Translations under genes and position numbers: made by a program
Source: Candidatus Colivivens caballi
GTDB taxonomy: Bacteria > Bacteroidota > Bacteroidia > Bacteroidales > Bacteroidaceae
Assembly (NCBI GenBank): GCA_018065565.1
Contig: JAGHSZ010000020.1
Span: 20,729-84,728 of the forward strand
DNA: 64,000 bases
Reading direction: 5' to 3'
Shown: positions 26,118 to 35,361 of the stretch, piece by piece
Layout: every line of letters starts with the position of its first letter
Numbering within the stretch: position 1 is the first letter of the stretch
The notes under the pieces: generated by a model
Told to the model about the DNA's origin: nothing
The model's input: only the letters and a program-made list of their open reading frames with translations
Database searches by the model: none

Positions 26118-26918
26118 ATGTCACACAAAAGATGGATAGGGGGATTCCTCGGATGGATAGCAAGTCAGAGCATACTGGGCGCAATTGCTGGGTATGTCAT
26201 AGGTTCGATACTCGATATGGTCAACGAATTTAATGGTAAATCGGTTGATGCCGACGAGACTTCTGACTGGGACGGGGATGACAGCCGACTCCGTCAGCAG
26301 GAGGGGGCACGCAACAGTTTCTTGTTCTCGCTGATGGTTCTGGCTTCACACATTATCCAGGCCGATGGCAAAATCATGCATTCGGAGATGGAACTGGTGC
26401 GCCGGTTGCTTCGGCAGAATTTTGGTGAGGCTGCGGTGGAACAGGGCAACGAGATGTTGCTGCGGCTTTTTGAATATCGCAAACAAAAGGGAGAAACTGC
26501 CTGGAACGCCCAGATCAGTGAGGCGTGTCGTGAAATGGCTGCTCACATGACACAGGAGCAACGACTCCAGCTCATTGCCTTTCTCTGTGAGATTGCCAAG
26601 GCTGACGGATGTGCCGACAGCAACGAGGTGCAGGCTCTCTATACCATTGCCGTCAACCTCTCGCTCTCTGCCGATGTCATCGACCAATTGCTTCATCTTG
26701 GTGGCTCAAACCTCGATGACGACTATGCTGCATTAGGTATCACCCGCGATGCAACCGATGATGAGGTGCGCAAGGCGTACAAGAAAATGGCATTGCAGTA
26801 TCATCCCGACCGAGTTGCCACTCTGGGCGAAGATGTACGCGCTGCTGCTGAAAAGAAGTTCCAGGAAATCAACAATGCAAAGGAACGGATATTCAAGGCA
26901 AGGAAAATTAAAAGTTAA
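26118..26918 (+). CDS. TerB-DnaJ (DjlA-like) co-chaperone
   Basis: The 266-residue protein has an N-terminal Gly-rich hydrophobic segment (GGFLGWIASQSILGAIAGYVIGSIL), a TerB-like helical domain (MVLASHIIQADGKIMHSEMEL and LCEIAKADGCADSNEVQAL), and a C-terminal J domain with the HPD motif in ALQYHPDRV. DjlA-type proteins stimulate DnaK ATPase at the inner membrane. The J domain ends only a few residues before the stop. No Hsp70 gene is adjacent, although an unusual Hsp70-like gene lies at 48-50 kb. Confidence 0.9.
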   Translation: MSHKRWIGGFLGWIASQSILGAIAGYVIGSILDMVNEFNGKSVDADETSDWDGDDSRLRQQEGARNSFLFSLMVLASHIIQADGKIMHSEMELVRRLLRQNFGEAAVEQGNEMLLRLFEYRKQKGETAWNAQISEACREMAAHMTQEQRLQLIAFLCEIAKADGCADSNEVQALYTIAVNLSLSADVIDQLLHLGGSNLDDDYAALGITRDATDDEVRKAYKKMALQYHPDRVATLGEDVRAAAEKKFQEINNAKERIFKARKIKS

Positions 26919-27294
26919 AAATTAAAAGTTGGAGTTTAGAGGCATCTCTACTCTCACCAAACAACACAGGGAAGGTCTTTCTTTTTCGAACACGAAATTT
27001 ACGAAATTGTTTCAACACAGAGAAGGTTTAGTTTTTCTTTTTTGCTAACCTTTTCACAGAGTGTGCTTGTGGCACATTGAGAGGGCACAGAGTGCGTGCC
27101 GTCCGGATGGCTCTGTGAACTTTGTAATGCCATCGGCATTCTCTGTGAACGGGATTGAACAAACAATGGGGAAAATGATAATCCCGTTACTCTGTGTTAA
27201 ATGGCGCATATGGTTACAGTCCGCACGGTTTCGTGTCAATTCGAGTATTTCGTGTTCAAGAAAATGAAATATCAGACTAACATTTAACTTCCAT
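26919..27294. other. Spacer with inverted repeats
   Basis: I see no gene. An 11-bp inverted repeat (GAACACGAAAT at 26988 and its complement at 27247) brackets most of the spacer, and CTCTGTGAAC-like motifs recur inside. Simple TTAAAAGTTAAAAATTAAAAG units follow the DnaJ stop. Confidence 0.5.
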
Positions 27295-28764
27295 CTACTT
27301 TTTTTGATAGCATCCAGCATCAGGATGTCTGTCGGGTCGGCGTGTGCCACGCATGTCGGTCTGGCAGTCAGCTGGCACATTGTCGATGCCCAGACCGATG
27401 GCAAGTGAGAGTGAATCGAGGGCGAAGTCGTAGATGTAGTTGTCGAGGTCGAGCAGGTGGAAGTTGCCTTCGCGCGGCATTGGGCGTGGCGCCTCCAGCT
27501 CCTTTTCAGCCAGACGGCGGTAACTGGTGTCGCCGATGGTGTCGAGCAGACACTGGGTGAAGTATGGTTGGTCGGCATCGGTCAGGACAGTGTTGACGAG
27601 ACTTCCGCTGAACTGGTAGTTGAACGGTGCATCGCTGTCGGGCATGCGGTCGGCATAGACCTCGTCGTGACTGTAGCCTGTGATGATGGAGTTGACAAAC
27701 TGCAACTGATGGAGCGGATGCACCTCTCCGTCGGCTACATTGGCAAAGTAGAGGGCGCTGCCGTGGCTTGATGCCCACGGATAGAACTGGGCAAGAGTGC
27801 AGTGGGTGAAATCGATGGTGCCGCCGATGACTGTGGCACAGTTGCCACCGGCATTGCTGAGTTGTACTCCGTGAATGACGGCACGGCTGTCGGTCAGGCA
27901 GAGGGCATCGCCTGCCACATTGTGAATGGCAGTGTTGAGTATGTAGAGCGAGTCCTGACTGATGCCGCGTACTCCGTAGCTGCCTCCATGTATGTCGCAG
28001 TTGACGAGGCGGTTGCCATGACTCTCAGCATAGAAGGTGATGCCTCCCCACTGACTGTCGGTGCGGTCGTAGGGCAGATAGGTGAACAAGTGGTCGGTGC
28101 GGTCGCCGCGGAAGGTGACGGGCTGGTCCGTTGTGCCCTGTGCAATTAGCGTGCCGCGCACTGCCAGACTGGCGCCTGAGTGGAAACACAGAGTTGTGCC
28201 TGGTGTGAGGGTGAGTGTTGCGCCGGGGTTGATGCTGAGGCTGTCGTAGATGACATAGGGACGGATGCCGCTGAGGGTGAGTGAGTCGGTGATGTGGCAG
28301 TCGCGCAGCATGATGATGTCCTGACCGTAGGCTTCGAGCACCACCTGCTGGATGGTGCCGTCAGTGTGGATGAACTGGATGGAGTCGGACAGCAGCAGTG
28401 GCGTGTCGGAGTTGTGTGCGGGGACTGTCACTTCAACGAAGCAGAACAGACTGTCGTCGTGGTTGATTTTGACATCGGTGAATGATGTGCCCGTCTGTCC
28501 GTCGAGGTTGAGGCGGAAACCACTCTGTCCACCACTGGCGAGTCGTACCGATGGCAGGTACAGACCACGGTCGTTTCGGTTGTAAATCTTGAAACGGTGG
28601 GTGGCAGATGGGATGGTGGTGAACACGGTGTCGAACCGAAGGGTGTCGCAACTGAATTCAAGGCGCATGTCGCTGCCACTGGTGAATTCCTCGTCGTCGG
28701 TACACGATGCTGTCATTGCCGTTATGGCTGCAATGATGATTATGAAAAGTATGTTTTTAGTCAT
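27295..28764 (-). CDS. Lipoprotein with right-handed beta-helix
   Basis: The 489-residue protein has a lipoprotein signal (FIIIIAAITAMTASC, lipobox Cys21) followed by an Asp-rich start. The middle is repetitive with beta-helix-like rungs (NPGATLTLTPGTTLCFHSG, ASLAVRGTLIAQGT, NRLVNCDIHGGSYGV). The C-terminus has DIGLDN/DMRGTRRPD-type residues (GIDNVPADCQTDMRGTRRP) typical of surface beta-helix proteins in Bacteroidetes. These are usually outer-membrane lipoproteins, sometimes carbohydrate-active, but no catalytic residues are clear here. Confidence 0.8.
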   Translation of the reverse strand: MTKNILFIIIIAAITAMTASCTDDEEFTSGSDMRLEFSCDTLRFDTVFTTIPSATHRFKIYNRNDRGLYLPSVRLASGGQSGFRLNLDGQTGTSFTDVKINHDDSLFCFVEVTVPAHNSDTPLLLSDSIQFIHTDGTIQQVVLEAYGQDIIMLRDCHITDSLTLSGIRPYVIYDSLSINPGATLTLTPGTTLCFHSGASLAVRGTLIAQGTTDQPVTFRGDRTDHLFTYLPYDRTDSQWGGITFYAESHGNRLVNCDIHGGSYGVRGISQDSLYILNTAIHNVAGDALCLTDSRAVIHGVQLSNAGGNCATVIGGTIDFTHCTLAQFYPWASSHGSALYFANVADGEVHPLHQLQFVNSIITGYSHDEVYADRMPDSDAPFNYQFSGSLVNTVLTDADQPYFTQCLLDTIGDTSYRRLAEKELEAPRPMPREGNFHLLDLDNYIYDFALDSLSLAIGLGIDNVPADCQTDMRGTRRPDRHPDAGCYQKK

Positions 28765-28909
28765 ATTTGAGGAGTTCTAAAAGTTGTGAATTAAGAATTA
28801 AACGCAAAATCAGTGCGTTTATTGTGCAAAACGATGTGTTTGATGCCGTGGCGATGAGTGTGCTGCGGCTTTTTTGCAGTTGCGGTTCGCTGGTTTGGTG
28901 AATTAAGTG

Positions 28910-28917
28910 TATATTTG
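28910..28917 (+). promoter_or_regulatory. -7 promoter element (TATATTTG)
   Basis: A TAnnTTTG match 18 bases before the ATG at 28936. It supports this start over the longer frame from 28858. Confidence 0.65.
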
Positions 28918-28935
28918 CGGAGAAAATTACGAATT

Positions 28936-30237
28936 ATGGAAATACAAGTTTCGCAAGTTCAACTTGCACGGCGGAATGGCTGGTTGGCAGTTGCTGTATG
29001 TGCATCATGCCTTGCAGTGTGGTTGATGCCAGCGGATGTGGTGGCTCAGAGTATTGCTGCCGATAAACTTCGTATGAGTGATGCCGAACTGGCAAAGGCA
29101 TTGGTGCGCTCGGAGATGAGGCGGTCGCCACAGGCATGGGCACTTGAGGGTGCGCGGCAACCGAAGTGGACTTATACCATCGGACTGGAACTTGAAGCAA
29201 TGCTTGGCGCAGTTGACTGTGTGACTGACGATGACGGAAAGGGTGCTGATGTGGTGAATGGTGACAGGGTGGAGGCGTATGCCATGACTTTTGTCGATGC
29301 CTTGATTGACGGGGATGGACTGATTCGTGGATATAGGCGTGATGACTATAAGCTCGATGACATCAACAGCGGCAAACTGGTGCTGAAACTGATGCAGCGA
29401 ATGATGGATCGTGGTGTGACTGATGCCGAGTTTGGCAGATTGAAACATGTGGTTGACACGCTGTACGCACAGTTTGCCACGCAGCCACGAACTGCTGAGG
29501 GTGGGTTCTGGCACAAACGCATCTATCCCGACCAGATGTGGCTGGATGGACTCTACATGTCGGCTCCGTTCAGGGCAAGGTATGTGATGGAATATGGGAC
29601 AGATGACGAACAGAAGGTGGTGTGGGACGACATTGTCAAACAGTTCTTGTTGGCTTATGGACACACTCGCTGCCTGGATTGCGGTCTGCCACATCATGCC
29701 TGGGATGCTGTGTGCCGCCAGTCGTGGGCTGACAGTGTAACGGGGCGTTCATCGCATGCGTGGGGCAGAGCCGTGGGGTGGCTGATGATGGCACTGGTGG
29801 ATGTGATGGAAGTGAGACACGACCCACGGCTGGAGTCGGTCTTTGATGAAGTGTCGCATCGATTGCTGGCTTTGCAGAACCGTGACAACGGATGTTGGCA
29901 ACAGGTGCTCGACTGCACAGGTCGTGAGGGCAACTACTTTGAGATGTCGGCTTCGGCTATGATTGCATACTCATGGCTGAAAGGTGTGCGCCTGGGACTG
30001 CTTCCAAAGCGTTACAGGAAGGCTGCGTGCCGTACGCTTGACGGCATCCGTCGCAATTTCCTGTCGTTTGACGAACTGACCGGACTGTTCACACTGACCA
30101 ACATCTGTGCTGTGGCTGGACTGAGTGCCGACCGCGACGGTTCATATACATATTATATCAATGAACCACAACGCGACAACGACCCAAAGGGCATGGGACC
30201 GCTGATAATGGCACTGACCGAGGCTGCCAGGCGTTAG
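28936..30237 (+). CDS. Unsaturated glycuronyl hydrolase-like protein (GH105/GH88), secreted
   Basis: The 433-residue protein has an N-terminal hydrophobic signal (NGWLAVAVCASCLAVWLMPADVVAQ). Barrel motifs include IYPDQMWLDGLYMSAPF with the expected catalytic Asp, SSHAWGRAVGWLMMALVDV and NYFEMSASAMIAYSW. It belongs to the same general family as the hydrolase at 14.6 kb but is clearly divergent (HAWGRAVGW instead of WARGDGW). It probably trims unsaturated uronates or related sugars in the periplasm. The stop codon overlaps that of the convergent DMP19-like gene. Confidence 0.83.
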   Translation: MEIQVSQVQLARRNGWLAVAVCASCLAVWLMPADVVAQSIAADKLRMSDAELAKALVRSEMRRSPQAWALEGARQPKWTYTIGLELEAMLGAVDCVTDDDGKGADVVNGDRVEAYAMTFVDALIDGDGLIRGYRRDDYKLDDINSGKLVLKLMQRMMDRGVTDAEFGRLKHVVDTLYAQFATQPRTAEGGFWHKRIYPDQMWLDGLYMSAPFRARYVMEYGTDDEQKVVWDDIVKQFLLAYGHTRCLDCGLPHHAWDAVCRQSWADSVTGRSSHAWGRAVGWLMMALVDVMEVRHDPRLESVFDEVSHRLLALQNRDNGCWQQVLDCTGREGNYFEMSASAMIAYSWLKGVRLGLLPKRYRKAACRTLDGIRRNFLSFDELTGLFTLTNICAVAGLSADRDGSYTYYINEPQRDNDPKGMGPLIMALTEAARR

Positions 30238-30686
30238 TCAGCCTGCGAACTGAACCATTCAGCCACGGCGGGAGTCACGACTTCTTCGTAGTCGTCGAGA
30301 TAATCGTCGCCGTAGTCGTTGAGTTGCTCAAACTGTTCGTATTGAGCCATAAACTCGTCGTCGTCCTTGTCGGCTTCGAGTGTTTCGCGGTTTGCCTTGT
30401 ATTCGTGCTGAACATTGAAGAGAAGCTGTCCGAACTTTTTCAGACCGAGTTCCCGTTTCATCAGCATGGGCAGCGGACCCAGTAGCACATAGGGACCGTA
30501 ACCGTTTTGTATCAACTGAATGAAACCACCCTCCATCACTTCGTCGCGAAGGTAACGGTAGGCAAGCATGATGTGCTCGTTCAGGGTGAGCATGTTCATG
30601 TTTTGTTCGGTGAGCTGACCACCAATACGGTCAATCAGACTGTCGGTGGTAGCGTTGAGAAAGTCAACTGATTCGTTGTAAGTCAT
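30234..30686 (-). CDS. DMP19 family (DUF4375) protein
   Basis: This acidic 150-residue cytoplasmic protein carries EVMEGGFIQLIQNGYGPYVL, the signature of the DMP19/DUF4375 family. DMP19 from Neisseria is a DNA-mimic protein that binds a repressor; the acidic C-terminal half here (KDDDEFMAQYEQFEQLNDYGDD) fits that idea, but no partner can be named. It is tail-to-tail with the hydrolase gene, the two stop codons overlapping. Confidence 0.72.
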   Translation of the reverse strand: MTYNESVDFLNATTDSLIDRIGGQLTEQNMNMLTLNEHIMLAYRYLRDEVMEGGFIQLIQNGYGPYVLLGPLPMLMKRELGLKKFGQLLFNVQHEYKANRETLEADKDDDEFMAQYEQFEQLNDYGDDYLDDYEEVVTPAVAEWFSSQAD

Positions 30687-30811
30687 GTTTTTTGGGGTAG
30701 TCAGTAGTAGGGGAGTTTAGAGGCCAGTAGTGGGGGAAGTGGTTAGAGGTTAAGTAGAAAGTATCTCCTGCTTACCTTATCTCCCTTTGACTCCAAAACT
30801 CCTATTCTCCT

Positions 30812-32119
30812 TTAAAAATCATATTTAAGTCCGAGAGTAAGGTATTCCTTAAACTGGAAGTAGCCCAGGTTGCTGTCATAATACTTTGGACCACGGTTGT
30901 CGTCAAAGCGCCAAAGGGTGTAGAGTTCTGATGAAATGTACTTGGAGAAGGCAAATGAGAATACATTCTCCATTTCTGCTTCCACATATTTGTAAGATGA
31001 GAAGTAGTAAGAACGACAGCGCCATGAAAGGTTTTTGCAGAGAGTGAACTTGCAGTTGAATTCAAGTCGCGAACCATAGTCGCGTGTCGAGTAGATGCCC
31101 TCCATGCCATACACCTTGTGAATGTTCTCGTTGTCGGTTCCGATGTAGCGGAGTTTGAATGACAGAGGGAGGATGGCAACACTGAGAGTGTTTCCATTTT
31201 TGAGAGTAGGCTTGAAGTCCATACCGGTAGAAACATAGAAGTCGAGTGGCGCAAGGAAGTCGGAGAACTTCAAAATGTTGTTGGTGCGGTAACCTGGCAT
31301 AAACTGAGTGTTGGCTTCGGCAGTGACGGTGTAGTACCAGTTCTTTGTGGTCTTGATGCCGAGCTTTGACCAGAGGTTGAGTTTATCGTTGTTGGTGATA
31401 AATGTGTGGCATGTGTCGGATGTAGTGGTGACGAAACCGAGGCGCATGTCGAGTTTGTTTTCCCATGTGATGCGCTTTGTGTCGTTGTAGTTAGCTTGCA
31501 AAAGGAGTGTTGCCAGCATGGTTTCGTTGTTGTTTCCACCTTTGTACCAGTTCTCTGATATGTAGTTCTGTGTGAATTGCAGTGCAAAGTTGCCAGTACG
31601 TTTCCAGAAGTTTGGACGCTTGATGGCGATGTCGATGTCCATGTTGTCGGACACCTTTGCCACATCATCGACATCTGGCAACTGGTCGGCAATGGTGCTG
31701 GACAGTTCCTTGTGAGTGTCGGCAGGGACATCGGTCACAAGTTCTTCCTGTGAGTACTGACCGCTGTAAAAGTTGACAGCAGACGGCTTTTGCAGATAAA
31801 GTTGCATCAAACGGTCGTTGATGGTGCTGTCGGCAGCCGTCAGATTGCCCAGTGAGTCGAGGCGCAATATGCTGTGAGTTGCAGAATTGTAGTAGGTGGC
31901 GGGTCCGATCAGACGATAGAATCCACCCCAGCTCTTGCTGGTCTTGGCATTCGCGCTGAGCAGTGAGTCGGCATGGATGCTGTCCTTGACGGCTGCGATG
32001 AAAACTACGAGTGAGTCGGCATACTTGTGTTGAACTACCTTTGGATTGTTGGTCTGTGCACAGAGCGTTGATGTGGCGAGACACATCAGAAGTGCAACGG
32101 TTGCTTTGAATCTATTCAT
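30812..32119 (-). CDS. DUF3078 outer-membrane beta-barrel protein
   Basis: The 435-residue protein has a signal peptide (MNRFKATVALLMCLATSTLCAQ) and a DUF3078-type C-terminal part with alternating strands (FALQFTQNYISENWYKGG, ITWENKLDMRLGF, WYYTVTAEANTQFMPGY) ending in LTLGLKYDF, a typical terminal aromatic for outer-membrane barrels. The N-terminal 150 residues are less conserved. The function of DUF3078 is unknown. Confidence 0.85.
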   Translation of the reverse strand: MNRFKATVALLMCLATSTLCAQTNNPKVVQHKYADSLVVFIAAVKDSIHADSLLSANAKTSKSWGGFYRLIGPATYYNSATHSILRLDSLGNLTAADSTINDRLMQLYLQKPSAVNFYSGQYSQEELVTDVPADTHKELSSTIADQLPDVDDVAKVSDNMDIDIAIKRPNFWKRTGNFALQFTQNYISENWYKGGNNNETMLATLLLQANYNDTKRITWENKLDMRLGFVTTTSDTCHTFITNNDKLNLWSKLGIKTTKNWYYTVTAEANTQFMPGYRTNNILKFSDFLAPLDFYVSTGMDFKPTLKNGNTLSVAILPLSFKLRYIGTDNENIHKVYGMEGIYSTRDYGSRLEFNCKFTLCKNLSWRCRSYYFSSYKYVEAEMENVFSFAFSKYISSELYTLWRFDDNRGPKYYDSNLGYFQFKEYLTLGLKYDF

Positions 32120-32214
32120 AACTTTGTTCGTAATATTGATTAAGTTTTTACTCTTGTTAGTTTTTGCTCCTGTCTTGTATTATTATAAACCTGTGTAACA
32201 GCCTGTTTCACGAT

Positions 32215-33186
32215 TTATTTGCTTATGGCCCTTTCTTTCCTCTCTTTCCACAACTGGTAGGAGTTCCACACATTGTGCCACACACTGTAGAAACCACCAG
32301 CGAGTGCGGTCACTGGGTTCATGAATGTGTAAGCCATCCATATTGCAAATGCAGTGTTTTTCTGCCCTAAACTCTGTGAACCGGCAATCATGTCACCGTG
32401 TTTGCGTCCGATGGTTCTGCCCAGTACGAACTGGACGAGGCAACACAGTGCCGACGCAATGGCAATGCCAAAGTACTCCCACAGTTGCTCGTGACTGTGA
32501 ACGATGGCTTTCGTGGTGACAGCAATGGCAAGTGCCAGTGCAATGGCCCACAGATAGAATGCGGCTCCGCTTTTGCTTGCAAACCAATGATGAAGCCGCG
32601 GGGTGAGGTAACGAAGCACTGTTGCAAGGATGAGTGGCATCATCAGTAACGGAAACACACGGCCGATGATGATGGTAAACGATGTGACGAAATTCATGTC
32701 AGTCGAACTGCTGTGCAGCAATGGTACAATGGCTGGAATGAGCAGTGCTGCCACGAGGTTGATGATGCATGTGTAGCTGACCACATAACTTCCGTTGCCG
32801 TGCAGTTTGTCAGTCACAACCGATGCAGCGGTTGCTGTGGGACATATCATGCACACCATTGCGCTCTCAATAATTACCCGTCCTGGAATTGTTGGAAAAC
32901 AGATGATGGGAATGGCCATAACGATGAACGAAAGTGCCTGTATTGCGAGCAACTTCAACTGCCAACGGTGTGGACGCAGGGCACGTGGGTTGACTTTGCA
33001 GAATGCAAGGAAAAGCATTGTGAAGATGAGTGCCGGCTGCACCACACTGACCACATCTGACATCAAGGCGTGTGTCGGGTCGAGGGCATGGATGCTGACA
33101 TAGATGAAATAAGATGCCACGCCCGTAATCATGGATATGGGAAGTGTCCAATTCTTGATGAATCGTATAATGTTGTTTCCTTTCAC
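32215..33186 (-). CDS. BASS-family (bile acid:sodium symporter-like) transporter
   Basis: The 323-residue integral membrane protein has about nine or ten hydrophobic segments. Family landmarks include CPTATAASVVTDKLHGN in the first half and GQKNTAFAIWMAYTFMNPV near the end. BASS proteins use Na+ to import organic anions; the substrate here is unknown. The frame opens with GTG at 33186; the next ATG would remove the first transmembrane segment, so GTG is accepted as the start. It is downstream of uvrB on the same strand. Confidence 0.82.
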   Translation of the reverse strand: MKGNNIIRFIKNWTLPISMITGVASYFIYVSIHALDPTHALMSDVVSVVQPALIFTMLFLAFCKVNPRALRPHRWQLKLLAIQALSFIVMAIPIICFPTIPGRVIIESAMVCMICPTATAASVVTDKLHGNGSYVVSYTCIINLVAALLIPAIVPLLHSSSTDMNFVTSFTIIIGRVFPLLMMPLILATVLRYLTPRLHHWFASKSGAAFYLWAIALALAIAVTTKAIVHSHEQLWEYFGIAIASALCCLVQFVLGRTIGRKHGDMIAGSQSLGQKNTAFAIWMAYTFMNPVTALAGGFYSVWHNVWNSYQLWKERKERAISK

Positions 33187-33273
33187 TGTTTAGATGATTA
33201 TGCTGGTATGAGTAGCCTGTATATACAATTTTGTACGAATAATTGTGCCTGTATGGCTTATGGCTTTTATGGC

Positions 33274-35307
33274 TTATGACTTCAAACTCTGCTCCTGGTT
33301 CTTTTCCTCCTGTATCTTTTCGAGTTTGAGCATTTCGTCGCGATAGAGTATCGCCTTCTGGAAGTCGAGGCTCTTGGCAGCTGCTTCCATCAGCTTGCGA
33401 GTATGTTCGATGGACTTTACGAGTTGTTCGAGGTCCATTTTGCATACAACTGGGTCTTCGGCTGCTTTGAGGAAAGACTCCTCGATGTATGCACGGCCAA
33501 CATAGTCCACATGCTTGCCTTCCCTGATGTTTTGCTGTGCCTTCTTTATCTGGGTCGGAGTGATGTGGTGCTCTTCGTTGTACTTCAACTGCTTCATTCG
33601 CCTGCGTTCAGTCTCGTCAATGGTTTGGCGCATGCTTTTTGTGATGTTGTCGGCATAAAGGATAGCTTTGCCGTTGACATTTCGTGCAGCACGGCCTATG
33701 GTCTGAGTCAGAGAACGGTAACTGCGCAGAAAACCTTCTTTATCGGCATCGAGTATTGCCACAAGCGACACTTCGGGAAGGTCGAGGCCTTCACGCAGCA
33801 GGTTGACACCAATCAGCACATCGTATTCACCTTGACGCAGTTTTTTGAGAATCTCAACGCGCTCGAAGGCATCGACGTCGCTGTGGATGTAATTGCATCG
33901 GATGCCATAGTGGTTAATCATGTTCTCCGACAGTTCCTCCGCTTCTTTCTTGGAGGTTGTTGTCACGAGTACTCGTTCACTCCGTTCGATTCGTTGCTGT
34001 ATTTCTTCCATCAGGTCATCGAGTTCGTGCTCGCTTGGACGCACTTCGATTTCTGGTTCAAGCAGACCAGTAGGACGTACCACCTGTTCCACGATGACTC
34101 CCTCTGAGCGTTCCAACTCGTATTTGGCAGGAGTGGCACTCATGTAGATGGTCTGTGGAGTCATTGCCTCAAACTCTTCAAATGTGAGTGGACGGTTGTC
34201 GAGTGCGGCTGGCAGTCGGTAACCGTATTCGATGAGAGTCTCCTTGCGATGACGGTCACCCCCATACATGGCTCCAATCTGTGAAATGGTTTCGTGGCTT
34301 TCATCGACAACGAGGAGGAAGTCGTCTGGGAAGAAGTCGAGCAGGCAATAAGGCTTTTCGCCAGGCTGGCGACCGTCGAAATAACGACTGTAATTCTCGA
34401 TGCCTGAACAGTGGCCAAGTTCGCGAATCATCTCAAGGTCGTTGGTCACACGAGTCTCGATGAGGTTGCGTTTCACCTCGTCGCCAATTTCTTCGTAGAA
34501 CTTTATGCGTTCAACAAGGTCGTCCTGTATCTTTTGAATTGCCTCTTGTGTGCGCTCTTTCGAAGTCATGAACAAGTTGGCAGGATATATCTTGTAGTCG
34601 TTGACCTGCCCAATGACCGTGCCGTTGGTGGGTTCGACTTCGGTGATGCTTTCTATCTCGTCCCATGCAAAGCACACTCTGAGTATGCGTTCATCGTATG
34701 CCAGATAGATGTCAACCACTTCGCCCTTGACGCGGAAGTGACCACGAGTCAGTTCAAGGTCGTTTCTGACATACAGACAATCCACAAGCTTGCGCAGAAA
34801 GGCATTTATGTCGAGGGCTTGTCCAACTGCAACAGGGATGACACTCTCCTGAAAGTCAACAGGAGAGCCCATGCCAAATATGCATGACACCGAACTGACC
34901 ACGATGACATCCTTGCGCCCTGACATGAGCTCGCGGGTGGCAGCAATGCGTAGCCGGTCAATTTCTTCGTTGATGGCAAGGTCCTTTTCGATGTAAGTGT
35001 CAGTAGCTGGCAGATAGGCTTCTGGCTGATAGTAGTCGTAGTAACTGACATAGTACTCTACGGCGTTGTTCGGGAAGAAACCTTTCATCTCGGTGTAGAG
35101 CTGGTGTGCCAGAGTCTTGTTGTGGCTGAGAATAAGTGTCGGTCTTCCTATGTTCTTGATGACATTTGCTATGGTGAATGTCTTACCTGAACCAGTTACA
35201 CCGAGCAACACCTGTGCTGGCAATCCGCTTTGGACTCCCTCGGTCAATTGGCGTATGGCTTCGGGTTGGTCGCCCGTTGGTTCATAGTCTGATATGAGTT
35301 CGAACAT
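33274..35307 (-). CDS. uvrB: Excinuclease ABC subunit B
   Basis: UvrB is the damage-verification helicase of nucleotide excision repair and works with UvrA (encoded at 53-56 kb) and UvrC. The 677-residue protein has the N-terminal GDQPEAI, Walker A LGVTGSGKTFT, the beta-hairpin region (YVSYYDYYQPEAYLP), helicase motifs (DESHE, TIGRAARN) and the C-terminal UVR/UvrC-binding helix (RKLMEAAAKSLDFQKAILYRDEM). The length is normal. Confidence 0.97.
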   Translation of the reverse strand: MFELISDYEPTGDQPEAIRQLTEGVQSGLPAQVLLGVTGSGKTFTIANVIKNIGRPTLILSHNKTLAHQLYTEMKGFFPNNAVEYYVSYYDYYQPEAYLPATDTYIEKDLAINEEIDRLRIAATRELMSGRKDVIVVSSVSCIFGMGSPVDFQESVIPVAVGQALDINAFLRKLVDCLYVRNDLELTRGHFRVKGEVVDIYLAYDERILRVCFAWDEIESITEVEPTNGTVIGQVNDYKIYPANLFMTSKERTQEAIQKIQDDLVERIKFYEEIGDEVKRNLIETRVTNDLEMIRELGHCSGIENYSRYFDGRQPGEKPYCLLDFFPDDFLLVVDESHETISQIGAMYGGDRHRKETLIEYGYRLPAALDNRPLTFEEFEAMTPQTIYMSATPAKYELERSEGVIVEQVVRPTGLLEPEIEVRPSEHELDDLMEEIQQRIERSERVLVTTTSKKEAEELSENMINHYGIRCNYIHSDVDAFERVEILKKLRQGEYDVLIGVNLLREGLDLPEVSLVAILDADKEGFLRSYRSLTQTIGRAARNVNGKAILYADNITKSMRQTIDETERRRMKQLKYNEEHHITPTQIKKAQQNIREGKHVDYVGRAYIEESFLKAAEDPVVCKMDLEQLVKSIEHTRKLMEAAAKSLDFQKAILYRDEMLKLEKIQEEKNQEQSLKS

Positions 35308-35361
35308 AGATATTAGGGTTTAAGGGGCATTGGTACTCGTACAGTGCCAATGGCATTGTCA

